Shown: positions 63,750-64,000 of the stretch, piece after piece
How the letters are laid out: every line of letters begins with the position of its first letter
Numbering within the stretch: position 1 is the stretch's first letter
Source: Novosphingobium sp. Chol11
Lineage (GTDB): Bacteria > Pseudomonadota > Alphaproteobacteria > Sphingomonadales > Sphingomonadaceae
Length of the DNA: 64,000 bases
NCBI GenBank assembly: GCA_945906105.1
Contig: CAMDQO010000012.1
Location: 1-64,000, forward strand
Direction: 5' to 3'
The notes under the pieces: model-generated
What the model saw: only the letters and a program-made list of their open reading frames with translations
Told to the model about the DNA's origin: nothing
Database searches by the model: none
Program-made: the position numbers and the translations under genes

Positions 63750-64000
63750 ATGCCTGCCCGGCCCTACATTGTCGGCAACTGGAAGATGAACGGCACGCGC
63801 GCCATGTTGAGCGAGGCACGGTCGATTGATCGGGCTGCGGCGCGTTATCCCGGGGTTCAGGTTGCATTGGCACCACCGTTTACGCTGGTTCATGCCATGA
63901 CAGAAGAAGTGCAGGCCATCGGCGTCGGCGGGCAGGATTGCCATGCCGAAACCAAAGGCGCGCATACCGGCGACATTTCCGCTGTCATGCTCGCCGATTG
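63750..64000 (+). CDS. tpiA: Triosephosphate isomerase (5' part, runs off the window)
   Basis: The first 83 codons of TIM, interconverting dihydroxyacetone phosphate and glyceraldehyde 3-phosphate in glycolysis and gluconeogenesis. The start MPARPYIVGNWKMNGTRAM contains the catalytic Lys in GNWKMNG; ALAPPFTLVHAM and GVGGQDCHAETKGAHTGDIS follow, in family order. Not closed by a stop within the window. AAGGAG lies 13 bases before the ATG, a longer gap than usual. It is divergent from ppiD. Confidence 0.96.
   Translation, partial: MPARPYIVGNWKMNGTRAMLSEARSIDRAAARYPGVQVALAPPFTLVHAMTEEVQAIGVGGQDCHAETKGAHTGDISAVMLAD

Overview
The window is GC-rich, densely coding chromosomal DNA from an alphaproteobacterium, most likely of the order Sphingomonadales. 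Four things point there: the complete 14-gene nuo operon followed directly by birA, coaX, rnj (RNase J) and a DUF1467 gene; the ppiD-trpE-trpG-trpD-trpC-moaC-moeA string next to lexA; an alphaproteobacterial-type direct-repeat SOS box (GTTC-N7-GTTC) in front of lexA; and two families of palindromic intergenic repeats of a kind I associate with sphingomonads. I see no rRNA, tRNA, CRISPR array, insertion sequence with a transposase, or prophage.

Layout. 1-3.3 kb: pirin, and an sdhB-thioesterase-zapE operon (sdhB without sdhCDA beside it). 3.3-5 kb: a gene-poor, repeat-rich patch, a TumE/TumA-type toxin-antitoxin pair and the stub of a short-chain dehydrogenase; this is the most plastic-looking part. 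5-21.5 kb: an esterase, RNase E (rne, minus strand), then amidase, PBP1A, peroxiredoxin, prfB, a lipobox-bearing methyltransferase and a nitronate monooxygenase on the plus strand; an amino-acid permease, amt and a 2-hydroxyacid dehydrogenase on the minus strand; a secreted SH3 protein. 21.5-22.7 kb: thiolase. 22.9-42.5 kb: nuoA-N with three extra genes between nuo genes and two palindromic repeat elements in intercistronic gaps, followed by birA-coaX-rnj-DUF1467. 42.5-49.2 kb: a very large coiled-coil membrane protein (TipN-like by architecture) divergent from a four-gene plus-strand cluster: Hpt-like protein, nucleotidyltransferase-like membrane protein, unknown helical protein, histidine-kinase-like protein. 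49.1-54.4 kb: a small membrane protein, gltA, gltX and comEC. 54.4-63.5 kb: lexA with two SOS boxes, then the moeA-moaC-trpC-trpD-trpG-YcxB-trpE-ppiD operon read right to left. 63.75 kb to the end: the 5' part of tpiA.

The most interesting region is 42.5-49.2 kb. Both phosphotransfer proteins lack the expected phosphoacceptor histidine (Hpt-like: Met55; kinase-like: Pro240), while the ATP-binding motifs of the kinase are intact. The cluster sits beside a candidate polarity landmark protein, and two intergenic spots share a 17-bp motif that contains TTAACCAT, the CtrA half-site known from Caulobacter. Taken together this suggests a non-canonical, cell-cycle-linked signalling module. That is an inference from sequence alone.

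Other points: two mobile-looking palindromic repeat families inserted in otherwise tightly overlapped operons (nuo and trp); a secreted internally duplicated cysteine protein translated from inside the nuo operon; histone-like and histidine-rich additions on NuoC and NuoL; three tandem in-frame copies of the rne stop-codon region; and an array of AATTACGGTG half-sites beside the toxin-antitoxin genes.
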